IMG/VR virus record: IMGVR_UViG_3300042464_001105
Coordinates: 24,178 to 88,177 of that record
Length of the DNA stretch: 64,000 nt
DNA from: a virus
Reading direction: 5' to 3' (one strand)
In this document: positions 15,440-25,111 of the stretch, in pieces
Layout of the letters: each line of letters starts with the position of its first letter
Position numbering within the stretch: the stretch's first letter is position 1
Notes under the pieces: model-generated
What the model saw: the letters and a program-made list of their open reading frames with translations, nothing else
What the model was told of the DNA's origin: nothing
Database searches by the model: none
Made by a program: the position numbers and the translations under genes

Positions 15440-18438
15440 GCGCTCCCGTGATTCCAGGCGTGCCAATAGATGGTCTTAAACCAGCGGATTTGCTGTGGGC
15501 AAGCATCCTTAGCAAGCCTCTGCTTTTTCCACCGAGTCCGCATTCCCATGGTAGTGCCGATCTACCTGTAACCGTAGCTCGCATCGATCTGTCGAACACG
15601 TTTACTCAGAACCAGCTGTTTCATGGCAACGCAGAAGTAGCCGGATTGCTAAGTGTCAAAGGCACAGACTACACCACCAGAGCAACTATTAACGGCAACA
15701 CTGGTGCTTTTGAAATCAATGCAGGCGATTACCAAGTCAAACTTCATGGAGACGCCAACGGTCCAATCCTCCAAAGTTTTGCATCAAAGCCCCTACAAAT
15801 CAACCCACTCGGAAACGACACTGTATTCCCGTCTTGGTATTGGATTCGAGATTCCTACAATCGAATCATGTTTGCTGGGGGTTCATCTACTTATTTAGCT
15901 GGACAAGGTACTTACCCTGTTATTCACCGAAATGCTTCTGGGCAAGATGTGTTTCGAAACCAAGACAACGGAGACCAACTACTTCGTGGTAGTCTTTTGA
16001 TTAGCTCTGGCACCAGTGATCCTAGTGGTTCCACAGCAACTCCCGCAAAAGCTTTTGTAGATTTCCGAAGTGGGGGTTGGACTTATTCGGCTGGTAGAAT
16101 TGAAGGAAGAACGTACGCTGCAAACCTCATTTATGGCGATCTGGTTCTGTCGGCCAATCCTTCCATATTGATTACAGACGGTAGTAACCTTTCAAACGAC
16201 TTAGCGATTCGTGGAAATACTGGCAATGTTGAACTTAGCCGTGCTACTCGTCTCACGTTCCTAGGTCCAAATTCTGGTTATCGCACTGCAATTGAAAACA
16301 ATTGGGACTCTGGTAGAGCTTTTGCGATTACGGCAGGTGGATACGATGTAATCAAATGCTCCTCAGATGTGTACAACTCGTTGACCATAGGACATTCGGG
16401 AACACAAAACGTAAACTTTCCAGGAGTTAGTACGACCTTTGCCGGTACTGGGGCGTTTAATGGGCTGATAGCCCATTCCATGCCTGGAGGTTCGATCTCT
16501 TCTCCATCTCGTTCTAGGCTGGATTTCTGGAGCGGTAACTACTCGTATCGTACTGGAGCGATCTATACCGAAAGCTACGCAAACGACAGTCTAGCCACAA
16601 ATATGTTCTTGTGTGCTAACCCCAACCTTCTCAACCCACCTACGCCTAATATCACGATTGCAGGGGCAACGGGTAACGTAACGTTTTCAAACGGGGCAAC
16701 GTTTTCCGGTACTGTAAGACTTCCAACCGGAACGTGGCACACGAGTACAGAGTCTACACCAAAACAACGGCTTTTCTTTAGCGTAGATGCAACCAGTTAC
16801 TATCAAGGACATGGATCATTTCCACACATATTTAGAAATGGTGCAGGTACTGATCGTTTAACCATCCGAGACAGCGGTACTACGCTTATAGACGGACCAA
16901 TGTTTGTTGGTTCTGGGACTGGTAGCGATGGAAGACGACTGATATCCCCGAACTATGATGGGTCAGCAAATGGACATTTCGCATCTGGCTTAGTAGCTGA
17001 ACGAGGATCTATAGCTATTGGGCTTGCCTGGGGCATGTATCAAGATAACACAACCAGTTGGTTGTCTGGATGGGACTATGGTGCTTTATCTAGAACTGCC
17101 TTGTTGAACGACTTCGCAGGATTACGGTACATAACTACAGACGCAACCACTGCTGCCCCAGGATCGGTACTACCTTCGCAACCAACAACAAAGTTTAGCG
17201 TATCACCAACAGGTGCACTTACGACTACTGGTCCTGCGGTGTTTGGCGGAACCATGGCCTGCCAGTATGGCATGACCATAACCGAACTCGGCACCTCCAC
17301 AATGCAATGGTTGCTTTATAAGAATGCGGGCGTAGGACAACCACTGTATATCCGAGATATGGTCAACAGTCATAACCATGTGATCATCTACCCTGGAGCT
17401 ACATCATACGCCTCCACTGTTGGTTTTGAATCTCATGTCGTTGTGAATCAAGGCTTACAAGTAGCTTCAAACGCTTCCCACATTGGTTTTGATGCGGGAC
17501 CCAATAACTATCTTGGAGGAATCACGTACTTTAGACCGTCAATAGGCGGAGCTATTACTGCATCGATAGACGGAACGACAGGAATTGCTGCATTTGGAGG
17601 ACAAGCCATAGCTGACAGTCTGGCAGTTACTACCTCAGCTAGGATAGGAGCTGGAGCACTCGGCGGATTGTTGTACTTCGGCAATGGAAGTAATTGGATC
17701 TTTCAGGACTCCAATAGTTTCCACATCGATAGCAATGGTGGAGGAGTTCAATTTCGCAATGCCTTAACGGCACTCCCATATTTTCGTGTTACCGCAGCAG
17801 GGCACGTAACTACCTGGGGAGCTATAGACTCAACGGGTAGCGTCAACTCGAATCGCTCACTCAGCCTGGGTAACGATAACCTTGGTGCAGAAACCATCAC
17901 CTTTGTAGGAGTAATTCCCGCCTATCGTACGGTCATCGAAAACAACTGGAACTCGGATCGATCGTTTGCAATCACCAATGGTGGGTACGATGTCTTTAAG
18001 TGTTCCAATGGTGGCTACACTAGCATCACTATCGGAAGTGATATTACGCAAAGTACGATCATCAAGGGTAATCCTCAAGCAGTCGGATTCACTGCTATTG
18101 AACCCGGCAAAGGTGCAGCAGCAATAGCAGCAGGTGGGTTCTCCGGTACAGGATTCTTTGCTTGGTTTAAGCCTGGCGGTACTAGGCAAGGCTATGTTGG
18201 ATTTGATTCTGGTGAAAACATCGGATTCGTCAATGAGCGAAGTGGTGGCATATTCACCTTCAATGCCGCGGTAAATGTTGCCAGTTATGTGACTTCCAGT
18301 TTTCAATCCTTGTCTGCCGATCCGACGACCCTAGACCTCACCGCAGGTCAATCACGACTCGTGAAAAACACGACATCAGGTTTATTACGTTTGTGGGCCA
18401 ATGATGGTGGCACCATAAAATCTGTGACACTTACTTAA
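15436..18438 (+). CDS. Tail fibre/adhesin-like protein with internal repeats
   Basis: A 1000-residue beta-rich, Gly/Ser/Thr/Asn-rich protein, overlapping the previous gene by 4 nt (ATGA). The N-terminus (DLSNTFTQNQLFHGNAEVAG and LLSVKGT) has the 'FTQNQ...G...' start common to phage fibres. Two segments are clear paralogous repeats: one near residues 274-330 (YRTAIENNWDSGRAFAITAG) and one near 832-885 (YRTVIENNWNSDRSFAITNG), each followed by GYDV.KCS. A likely role is host-surface binding. There is no obvious intramolecular chaperone domain at the C-terminus. The position, ahead of the tail-tube genes, is unusual. Confidence 0.75.
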   Translation: MSAPVIPGVPIDGLKPADLLWASILSKPLLFPPSPHSHGSADLPVTVARIDLSNTFTQNQLFHGNAEVAGLLSVKGTDYTTRATINGNTGAFEINAGDYQVKLHGDANGPILQSFASKPLQINPLGNDTVFPSWYWIRDSYNRIMFAGGSSTYLAGQGTYPVIHRNASGQDVFRNQDNGDQLLRGSLLISSGTSDPSGSTATPAKAFVDFRSGGWTYSAGRIEGRTYAANLIYGDLVLSANPSILITDGSNLSNDLAIRGNTGNVELSRATRLTFLGPNSGYRTAIENNWDSGRAFAITAGGYDVIKCSSDVYNSLTIGHSGTQNVNFPGVSTTFAGTGAFNGLIAHSMPGGSISSPSRSRLDFWSGNYSYRTGAIYTESYANDSLATNMFLCANPNLLNPPTPNITIAGATGNVTFSNGATFSGTVRLPTGTWHTSTESTPKQRLFFSVDATSYYQGHGSFPHIFRNGAGTDRLTIRDSGTTLIDGPMFVGSGTGSDGRRLISPNYDGSANGHFASGLVAERGSIAIGLAWGMYQDNTTSWLSGWDYGALSRTALLNDFAGLRYITTDATTAAPGSVLPSQPTTKFSVSPTGALTTTGPAVFGGTMACQYGMTITELGTSTMQWLLYKNAGVGQPLYIRDMVNSHNHVIIYPGATSYASTVGFESHVVVNQGLQVASNASHIGFDAGPNNYLGGITYFRPSIGGAITASIDGTTGIAAFGGQAIADSLAVTTSARIGAGALGGLLYFGNGSNWIFQDSNSFHIDSNGGGVQFRNALTALPYFRVTAAGHVTTWGAIDSTGSVNSNRSLSLGNDNLGAETITFVGVIPAYRTVIENNWNSDRSFAITNGGYDVFKCSNGGYTSITIGSDITQSTIIKGNPQAVGFTAIEPGKGAAAIAAGGFSGTGFFAWFKPGGTRQGYVGFDSGENIGFVNERSGGIFTFNAAVNVASYVTSSFQSLSADPTTLDLTAGQSRLVKNTTSGLLRLWANDGGTIKSVTLT

Positions 18439-18452
18439 CAGCAGGATAATCC

Positions 18453-19376
18453 ATGCCAGAACTACGATCCGCTTTGCCATACGTCTCTCACTTGCGAGTT
18501 ACCAAACGACCTACTCGTGATTGGGTTCCAAGTGGATATCAAAACAGAGAAGGGCAAGATCTGTACCAGCAAGTAACTGATTTGCCAGGGATTGAGTGCG
18601 AAATCACTCCGTACGTGGGATCGGTGAAAGGTCCAGCAAGCCAATTCAAGTTCCCGAGCAAAGCATTCTTCGAGAAGGCTCTTGCTGATTTGGATGCGAA
18701 ACCAACGAAGACTGAGCAAGACACCCTGGCAATCACGAATATCGAAGCCACGATTGCTAGAACCGATATCGTGTGGGCGGAAACAATCTTGCTGGCTGGT
18801 TCGTTACCAACTCTTGACTCTCTTTGGGAAGGTGTCTTCTCGGATGCACTCGATGAGTTCCCAACCTGGAAGGAACCGGAAACAGCCGTTGGCGGTATTC
18901 CGTTGTTCGTGAAGGAGATGCAATGGGATGCTCGAATGCCGTTCGAATCCTCCAAATCGATCTTGCTCAAAGTGGGTCTCTACGACAACGACCAAGAGCA
19001 CGGTAATCCCCAACTATACACGCTCAATTTCGAAGACTCCACAACCAAAGCGCAACGGGAATCCTACACTACCCAAATCCAACGACGTATCGACCAACTA
19101 TCGGACGAGATTGAAGCGATCAAGGAGGAGCAAAGTACCGCCAGGATTCAAAAAGTACAAGAACTCGGTCGATTCCAATTAGAAAAGTCTCAGCGAGATG
19201 CAATTGAAAACGGATTGATGACCGACTTGCTTGCGAATGTTTCTGTTCAGCAATCGCTACCAGCTCTATTGCTATCGATCATCGGCACCCTAAAGGCCCA
19301 ACACTGGCCCGACTTGGACATGAAGGTCGTACAGGAACGTTTGCTCCTTTCGCTGGCGGACATCGCCACCGCTTAG
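18453..19376 (+). CDS. Hypothetical phage protein downstream of the fibre
   Basis: A 307-residue protein. The first 200 residues form an alpha/beta region without known motifs. Residues 200-245 (RRIDQLSDEIEAIKEEQSTA) look coiled-coil. It follows the fibre gene by 14 nt. It may be a fibre-associated structural protein or chaperone; this rests only on position. Confidence 0.6.
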   Translation: MPELRSALPYVSHLRVTKRPTRDWVPSGYQNREGQDLYQQVTDLPGIECEITPYVGSVKGPASQFKFPSKAFFEKALADLDAKPTKTEQDTLAITNIEATIARTDIVWAETILLAGSLPTLDSLWEGVFSDALDEFPTWKEPETAVGGIPLFVKEMQWDARMPFESSKSILLKVGLYDNDQEHGNPQLYTLNFEDSTTKAQRESYTTQIQRRIDQLSDEIEAIKEEQSTARIQKVQELGRFQLEKSQRDAIENGLMTDLLANVSVQQSLPALLLSIIGTLKAQHWPDLDMKVVQERLLLSLADIATA

Positions 19377-19441
19377 GTGCATTCTTTTGACACTATGGAT
19401 TGTTGTTTGTTTACCCGTTCTATATGGAAAGAGAGCCCAAA

Positions 19442-19927
19442 ATGGCTAACGAAAAAGTGTTTGAAACAGGCATGGATGAGAGCTTTAAGCAAGCGTCGAC
19501 CGCTCAGGTTGGGTACACGGCCGAGAACGAAAGGCTCTTGTATGCCAATTTAAAGCGTACCTACGACGAGTATCAACAGGAGTCTCTCGAGTCGATCAAG
19601 CGGAATCGATCCATCGTTGACAAATTGCTCAGCGATGCACAGCAATATGACAACCAGCGGCAAGCAATCGCAAACCAGTCTCTTCAGAATGCTGTTGAAA
19701 CTGCGAACATGGTTGCCAAGAATGCGATTGTGAATATCGACGCGCTCCAAAAGCAGCACACTTCCCACCGGGACGTCGCAACTGACAACCTCTGGAATCC
19801 AGTGCAGCAAGGGGCTGGGGATGCGGTCACCATGCGCTCGGTAACCCTCGATGATGTATCGCTCAAGTCGCTCGGGGCATCCATTGCGGCGGCTGTGGCA
19901 GCTGCGATCAATCCTCCCAAGGCTTAG
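19442..19927 (+). CDS. Coiled-coil phage protein
   Basis: A 161-residue protein from ATG 19442 (MANEKVFETGMDESFKQAST), chosen for the purine-rich GAAAGAGAG ahead of it. Most of the sequence is helical with coiled-coil character, ending in an Ala-rich hydrophobic helix (GASIAAAVAAAI). The family is not recognised; a structural role is likely from position. Confidence 0.55.
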   Translation: MANEKVFETGMDESFKQASTAQVGYTAENERLLYANLKRTYDEYQQESLESIKRNRSIVDKLLSDAQQYDNQRQAIANQSLQNAVETANMVAKNAIVNIDALQKQHTSHRDVATDNLWNPVQQGAGDAVTMRSVTLDDVSLKSLGASIAAAVAAAINPPKA

Positions 19928-19960
19928 ATCTCACTTTGTGAGCATTCGTAGGTAGAGATT

Positions 19961-20776
19961 ATGATTCCAGTCAGCACAACACGCCCCCCCGGTTTAACGC
20001 TCTATGCGTTTCCAGAGGGGTTTTCGTTAGCTGACTGGACGTCCTATCGCGTGTTACTCAGCGAACTACCTGCTCCAAATTCAGGTTATTATACCGCCGA
20101 TATTGACGAATCCCTTGCCTCCCTGTGGAGATTGTTCGAGGGAGCGGCTCAGCCCGTTTCCTGGGGAGAGGCGATAGAGTACTTTCCCCTCAATACAAGC
20201 AATGGTGGCTCGGGGGCTTATATCGTCACGGTGGAAGTCACTTCGGACAGTCTGCCTGTTCGTGGAGCCATTGTGACGATCGAGCAGGATGGGCTCACCG
20301 TTCTGCATGTTGTTACCAAGTCGCTGGGAGTGGCAGCAGTAGCGCTAGATCCAGGTGACTACACAGTGACGATTGTGGCGACCGGATTCACATCCATTGT
20401 GGATTCGCCGTTTACGGTTGCTGAGGACATGACTCTTGCCCGGAGCCTGACCTTGGCACCGTTGGATCCGCCAACAGCCGCCGATACGTGCCGTGTGAGT
20501 TTGCAAGCAACACGCGGTGCAACTGGCGAAAGAGTCCGAGTTGTCATCACCACCAGTTCTGTGGGGCGGGACCAAGACCTCGCGTTTCTCAATACAGCTT
20601 TCGACGGCGAGACCGACGACAATGGCATCCTGTTGGTAGACCTGCCATGGTCGAGCAGCGCTGGGGTGGGCGCTTATCGATTCAGGCTGATCGATCTAGT
20701 ATCCGGCAAAATCCTGCATGATCGAACGTGCACGGTTCCCGACGAGGAGAACGCTATCTATGAGGACCTCGTATGA
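19961..20776 (+). CDS. Phage protein with carboxypeptidase-regulatory-like beta domain
   Basis: A 271-residue protein. Residues 85-165 match the pattern of a carboxypeptidase regulatory/CnaB-like beta sandwich (VEVTSDSLPVRGAIVTIEQD, then LDPGDYTVTIVATGFTS). A second similar domain follows (CRVSLQATRGATGERVRVVI ... TDDNGILLVDLPWS). Such domains are frequent in virion surface proteins that bind carbohydrates. It overlaps the next gene by 4 nt. Confidence 0.7.
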   Translation: MIPVSTTRPPGLTLYAFPEGFSLADWTSYRVLLSELPAPNSGYYTADIDESLASLWRLFEGAAQPVSWGEAIEYFPLNTSNGGSGAYIVTVEVTSDSLPVRGAIVTIEQDGLTVLHVVTKSLGVAAVALDPGDYTVTIVATGFTSIVDSPFTVAEDMTLARSLTLAPLDPPTAADTCRVSLQATRGATGERVRVVITTSSVGRDQDLAFLNTAFDGETDDNGILLVDLPWSSSAGVGAYRFRLIDLVSGKILHDRTCTVPDEENAIYEDLV

Positions 20777-21213
20777 CCGTCCCATTGATACTCCAGCTTT
20801 GTGACAAGATCGTAACGCTGCTCAACAACGGTTCGAGGAGCGGCACCTATGGCATGCGTTTCGAGGCCGTACGCTACTTTCAGCCACGATTCACACTGCC
20901 GGAACTGGAGGAAGGAGTAAAAGTCTGCGTCGTGCCAGCGGAAGTCGAACGGAGCAACTTGAGCCGATCGGTCAATCAACAGAATTCGACCATCCAAATC
21001 GGGGTACTTTCTAGGGTAGTTTCGACCTTGGCTGGGATCGATCCGTTTGTGGCGTTGGTTGATTCGATGGCTTTAAACCTTGACGGTGCGCAGCTGGACA
21101 ACGTTTCCACAGTCGTCGAAGCCAAGATTGCTCCGATCTTTGACCAGCAATTGCTACGAGATAACAAGCAATTCACATCGATCCTCTCGATCATCGTGAG
21201 GTCATTTCTATGA
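20773..21213 (+). CDS. Tail terminator/tail completion-like protein
   Basis: A 146-residue protein at the usual position of the tail terminator, ahead of the tail completion and tube genes. The sequence (LELEEGVKV-like strand, VCVVPAEVE, IGVLSRV) is compatible with the alpha/beta fold of gpU-like proteins, but similarity is weak. It overlaps both neighbours by 4 nt. Confidence 0.55.
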   Translation: MTVPLILQLCDKIVTLLNNGSRSGTYGMRFEAVRYFQPRFTLPELEEGVKVCVVPAEVERSNLSRSVNQQNSTIQIGVLSRVVSTLAGIDPFVALVDSMALNLDGAQLDNVSTVVEAKIAPIFDQQLLRDNKQFTSILSIIVRSFL

Positions 21214-21833
21214 TCACCATGAAACCAGCCAAGGCGAAGGATTTCTTCTTCGACCGAGTCCTTGTCACGCAATACATGGATCGAAAGACAGCCTCGGCTC
21301 TTGCCAAAGGGGGCGGACTCATTCGCCGCATCGCACAAAACAGCATGCGATCTCGAAAGAAGGCATCCGCACCTGGCACGCCTCCCTCTAGGCACAGGCC
21401 ACGCGGTCAGGGTCTTACCTACATCCTGTATGTCTTCGATCCTCGAACCAAGTCGGTTGTCATCGGTCCAGTTCTATTCACAAAAACGGTGAATGCAGAC
21501 GGAACAACGGCGCCGGAAGCCAACGAATTCGGGGGACGCGTCAAACGTCGAGCCGAGAGAGCACAAGGGCACGTGTTTTCCATTGGGGAACGTGGTCCGA
21601 TTCGGGAGATAAGCCAACCTTCCCCCAGATCGAAGCGCTTCGCAAGACCGATTCTGGTCTCTGCCAAGCAGGTCGAACGGGCACAACGGATCCACGATGA
21701 GTATGTGTTGTTCCGGATCGCGGCCACGGGCGGCGTTGCCAATTATCCCAAGCGAGCTTTTATGGGACCAGCTCTCGAAGTAGCCAAGCCGAAATTGCCC
21801 GAACTGTGGGCATCCGCGGTCCAGTCACACTAA
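21210..21833 (+). CDS. Tail completion-like basic protein
   Basis: A 207-residue, very basic protein. The early RRIAQNSMRSRKKASAPGTP segment and late NYPKRAFMGPALEVAKPKLP segment follow the scheme of HK97 gp10/lambda Z-like tail completion proteins ('R.A...s.....PG.pP......L' and 'aRPFm.PA'). It precedes the tail tube gene. Confidence 0.65.
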   Translation: MITMKPAKAKDFFFDRVLVTQYMDRKTASALAKGGGLIRRIAQNSMRSRKKASAPGTPPSRHRPRGQGLTYILYVFDPRTKSVVIGPVLFTKTVNADGTTAPEANEFGGRVKRRAERAQGHVFSIGERGPIREISQPSPRSKRFARPILVSAKQVERAQRIHDEYVLFRIAATGGVANYPKRAFMGPALEVAKPKLPELWASAVQSH

Positions 21834-21869
21834 AACCGGTCGACAAAAAAAGGAGTTTATAAAGAGATC

Positions 21870-22328
21870 ATGGTAAGACTCGGACTCAAAGCCAAGCTCT
21901 ATCGCAATACGGGCTCCTATGGATCCCCCGTGTGGAATGAGGTCAAGAATGTCAAAGACCTAACGCTCACAATCGAAAAGGGTGAAGCGGATGTGAGTAC
22001 TCGAGGCAACGATGGCTGGCGAGCGCTCATCGGTACACTCAAATCCGCTTCGATCGAGTTTCAAATGGTTTGGGACACGGCCGATGATGATCACACTGCC
22101 TTTCACACCGCTTTCTTCGCCGATAGTCCCGTCGAGTTCGCAATCATGGATGGAAAAATGGTCGCTGATTCGGGCGGTGAAGCTAGCCAAGGACTACGCG
22201 CCACTTGCAGCATCTTCAATTTCAGCCGAAACGAAGAGCTTGAAAACGCCATCATGACCGACGTTTCCATCAAACCCACCTATGCCATCAATGCTCCCTC
22301 TTGGATCACCGGAACGGTAGGACTCTAA
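21870..22328 (+). CDS. Major tail tube protein
   Basis: A 152-residue protein with tail tube features: an early LTIEKGEADVSTRGNDGWRA segment, then SIEFQMVWDTADDDHTAF, and a late beta-strand region. It lies immediately before the G/GT chaperone genes. AAGGAGTTT precedes the ATG. It forms the rings of the tail shaft. Confidence 0.8.
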   Translation: MVRLGLKAKLYRNTGSYGSPVWNEVKNVKDLTLTIEKGEADVSTRGNDGWRALIGTLKSASIEFQMVWDTADDDHTAFHTAFFADSPVEFAIMDGKMVADSGGEASQGLRATCSIFNFSRNEELENAIMTDVSIKPTYAINAPSWITGTVGL

Positions 22329-22332
22329 CATC

Positions 22333-22782
22333 ATGCCAAATTTTACGGATGCATTGGGCCGAACGTGGCCATTGAGCGTATCCTACGCCACCTGCAAAAA
22401 GATTCAATCGCAATGCGATATCAACCTACTCGATGTCGCGCAGATCGATCAAACGATTGGTCGTATGCGTCTCGACAATCTTCTGGTGGGGGACATTGTC
22501 CTCTGTTTATGCAGTGCCGAATGTACCGCTCGCGGAATTAGCCTCGACAACTTTCAGGACGCTCTCGATGGTGAGGCGCTCGACAGTGCGAGCAGTGCGT
22601 TGCTGGAGGGACTTGCGTATTTTTTCCGGAGAGGTCAGAAGGGAAAGCTTCTGACCGAAATGATCAGCAAGCTAAAGCAGATGGAGCTGACCGCAACCAA
22701 TCAGGCTCTGGCAGACATCGAGCGCGAGACGAATGGGAAGTCTGGCGATTCGGCTACGGTCTTGCAGGAATCCTCCACGTAG
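22333..22782 (+). CDS. Tail assembly chaperone, gpG-like
   Basis: A 149-residue protein, the unshifted product of the tail assembly chaperone pair. It is helical, sits between the tail tube and tape measure, and stops at 22782. A slippery GGGAAAG occurs in frame at 22641. In lambda, gpG and the frameshifted gpGT bind the tape measure and recruit tube subunits; the same role is inferred here. Confidence 0.8.
   Translation: MPNFTDALGRTWPLSVSYATCKKIQSQCDINLLDVAQIDQTIGRMRLDNLLVGDIVLCLCSAECTARGISLDNFQDALDGEALDSASSALLEGLAYFFRRGQKGKLLTEMISKLKQMELTATNQALADIERETNGKSGDSATVLQESST
22641..22647 (+). promoter_or_regulatory. -1 programmed frameshift site, G GGA AAG
   Basis: In the chaperone reading frame the codons read G GGA AAG, the X XXY YYZ heptamer used in lambda G/T. 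A shift back by one base enters a frame that is open from at least 22620 to 23030. Confidence 0.8.
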
Positions 22783-23030
22783 ATCCCGGCCCTTTCACAT
22801 TGCGTGAATTGGTTTGGATGGTCGAGGAACAGCAAGATAACTGGTGGGACCATACGGCATCCATCCTGGCGATCATTGCCGAGGTCAATCGGGACAAGAA
22901 GAAGAATCCAACCCCCTTCACGGCATCAAAATTTCATCCTCGGAAAGCGAAATTAAAGCAACAAACAATTGAGCAAGTCGATTTAAGAATACTCAAGTCG
23001 ATTTTTGTGGAGAGGAGGCCACTGCAGTAA
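22647..23030 (+). CDS. T extension of tail assembly chaperone (made by -1 frameshift as gpGT)
   Basis: The frame from 22647 has no ATG start but is fully open and clearly coding: after about 28 residues it reads DEWEVWRFGYGLAGILHVDP, then GPFTLRELVWMVEEQQDNWW. This is the style of the lambda-type T domain. A shift at 22641-22647 would join about the first 105 residues of the G protein to this extension, giving about 232 residues. An independent start from the TTG at 22800 is less likely because the coding signal starts well before it. Confidence 0.8.
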   Translation, partial: ASDRNDQQAKADGADRNQSGSGRHRARDEWEVWRFGYGLAGILHVDPGPFTLRELVWMVEEQQDNWWDHTASILAIIAEVNRDKKKNPTPFTASKFHPRKAKLKQQTIEQVDLRILKSIFVERRPLQ

Positions 23031-23032
23031 TC

Positions 23033-25111
23033 ATGTCCGCAACCAATGTGAGAGCAGGACGAGCGTACGTTGAGATCGCTGCTGATTCGTCACGGTTGGG
23101 TCGCGATCTGCGCGCGGCTCAAACTCAGATACGCGGCTTTGGGGATTCGGTTCGAAACATTGGATTGCAACTGGGAACGTTGTTTTCGGGCGCAGCGCTT
23201 AGCGGTGGGATTTTGAATTCGGCCAGGTCGTTCGCAGATGCTGGATCGGCACTGGACGATCTTTCACAGCGTTCGGGCGCATCGGTAGAATCGCTGGGGG
23301 CATTGTCGTTGGCTGCCAAGCTGTCCGATACCAGCATGGAGACCTTAGGGAAAGCATTTGCAAAGATGCAACTCCTTATAGTGAAGGCGTCCAAGGGGAA
23401 TGATGAGGCTGTTGATGCGATCCAGTCCCTTGGTCTCAATCTGCGAAGTCTCGCGCGCATGTCACCCGACAAGCAATTTGAAGCCTTTGCAGGTGCCATT
23501 GCGAAACTCCAAGATCCGGCGTTGCGGGCCAACGCTGCCGTTTCCGTGTTTAGCAAAAGTGGTCTTGAGTTACTTCCTATGCTCATGGAGGGAAAGGATG
23601 GCTTGAGGGATTTGGCCAAAGAGGCTCGCGACCTTGGATTGGTGATGTCAGGGAAGGATGCGGCATCGGCTGCCGTGTTCGGCGACACACTTGATAAACT
23701 ACGCATGTCCCTGACAGCCGTTTATAACAAAATCGGTGCGGCGCTGGCTCCCATGCTCAATCGTATCACCAGCATTTTTGTTAGTGTGTCCGCGGCCGTT
23801 ACCAAATGGCTCGACAAGAATCGTGGGATCATCGCTTTGGTAGCACCCATTGTGGCTGCTCTTGGTTCGGCCGGGGCTTCGGCCATTGGTTTGGGGTTAG
23901 CATTCAAGATTGCAGCGATTGCGGTAGGACCAGCGTTACTTGCGGCCCTTATCGCTGTGAAGACCGCGATTGTAACTGTCGCAGGTGTGCTGGCTGCAGT
24001 TGCGATTCCGGCGTTAGCGGTGGCTGCTGCAATCGGCGGACTGACGGCTACGATATACGCATTGGGGATAACTTGGACCGATGTGGCGACAACGATTGCC
24101 AACGTGTGGTCGAGTGCCATGTCCTTCATTGGCAATTCTCTCAGCCCTGTGGGAACTTTTATTGCCAACTGGGTTAGTAAAATAGTCAATGGCTTCGCAT
24201 GGATGTATGACGGCGCTACCCAGTATTTCGGTGCCATTGGCAAAGCGCTCGCCGATGGCAACCTCGAGGGCGCTGGCCAAGTCGCCATGACCGGACTCAC
24301 ACGTGCCTTCCGTGGAGGATTCAACGTACTCTACGGCTACTACCTCGCCTTCATCGAGGGTTGGAAGTCCTCGTGGGATATGTGGACAACAGGTCTTGCG
24401 GATGGTTTTGTGGTCGCCTGGACAAGTATCGAATCGACTTTCACAGACACCATTTCGTACCTTGGTCAAATGTGGACTCTGTTTACTACCGGTTTAACGA
24501 TCGCTTGGAATTCTTCTATCGGGTTCATCCAAAAAGCTTGGATCCGGCTCAAGGCGATGTTTGATAAGGATATCAATGTTACGGCCGAGACCAATGCTAT
24601 CGAACAGCGAACATTGGATGCGAATGGGAATGCCTTTGCGAGTGGTGAGTCTGCCATCGTAGCTCGTGAGAAACAACGACGAGACCGTCAGTCGCAGATC
24701 CAAGTGGAGCGCGCGACCATGATCGGCACTCTAGAATCGGACCGCCAGCGAAGACAAACCGATCATGCTAAAGCGACCGACAGCCTCATGGGCCAAGCGA
24801 ACGCGGAGTTCGACACTGCCAAGCAGAGGTACGAAGCGTCTATCAAGGCAGTTCAGGAATTCAGACCAGATTTCAAAGCACGCAAGAACAAGTTCGGTTT
24901 CGATCCCGAAAGTCTTTTAACCGATACATACAGTCCAGAAAAGAGCCTCACGGAAGCGAGAACGCGCATCGAATCGAAAGGGACATTTAGCGCCTTTGGT
25001 GCACGTGGACTGCAATCCGACTCGGTAGAAAAATCATCGGCTGAGACGGCCAAGAATACAGCCGCCATGTTGCAGTGGATGAAACAAAACCCCGGAGTCC
25101 GATTCATATGA
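23033..25111 (+). CDS. Tape measure protein
   Basis: A 692-residue protein that sets tail length and helps DNA enter the cell. The N-terminus (AYVEIAADSSRLGRDLRAAQ) is the standard tape measure beginning, followed by an Ala/Gly-rich helical body with hydrophobic segments at about residues 265-345 and a coiled-coil C-terminal part (RDRQSQIQVERATMIGTLES). The tail would be short, as 692 residues imply roughly 100 nm. It starts 2 nt after the T extension stop. Confidence 0.88.
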   Translation: MSATNVRAGRAYVEIAADSSRLGRDLRAAQTQIRGFGDSVRNIGLQLGTLFSGAALSGGILNSARSFADAGSALDDLSQRSGASVESLGALSLAAKLSDTSMETLGKAFAKMQLLIVKASKGNDEAVDAIQSLGLNLRSLARMSPDKQFEAFAGAIAKLQDPALRANAAVSVFSKSGLELLPMLMEGKDGLRDLAKEARDLGLVMSGKDAASAAVFGDTLDKLRMSLTAVYNKIGAALAPMLNRITSIFVSVSAAVTKWLDKNRGIIALVAPIVAALGSAGASAIGLGLAFKIAAIAVGPALLAALIAVKTAIVTVAGVLAAVAIPALAVAAAIGGLTATIYALGITWTDVATTIANVWSSAMSFIGNSLSPVGTFIANWVSKIVNGFAWMYDGATQYFGAIGKALADGNLEGAGQVAMTGLTRAFRGGFNVLYGYYLAFIEGWKSSWDMWTTGLADGFVVAWTSIESTFTDTISYLGQMWTLFTTGLTIAWNSSIGFIQKAWIRLKAMFDKDINVTAETNAIEQRTLDANGNAFASGESAIVAREKQRRDRQSQIQVERATMIGTLESDRQRRQTDHAKATDSLMGQANAEFDTAKQRYEASIKAVQEFRPDFKARKNKFGFDPESLLTDTYSPEKSLTEARTRIESKGTFSAFGARGLQSDSVEKSSAETAKNTAAMLQWMKQNPGVRFI

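Noticed and set aside
16278-16481. Small leftward frames within the fibre gene
   Set aside because: No ribosome sites or coding character; they are shadows of the long fibre frame.
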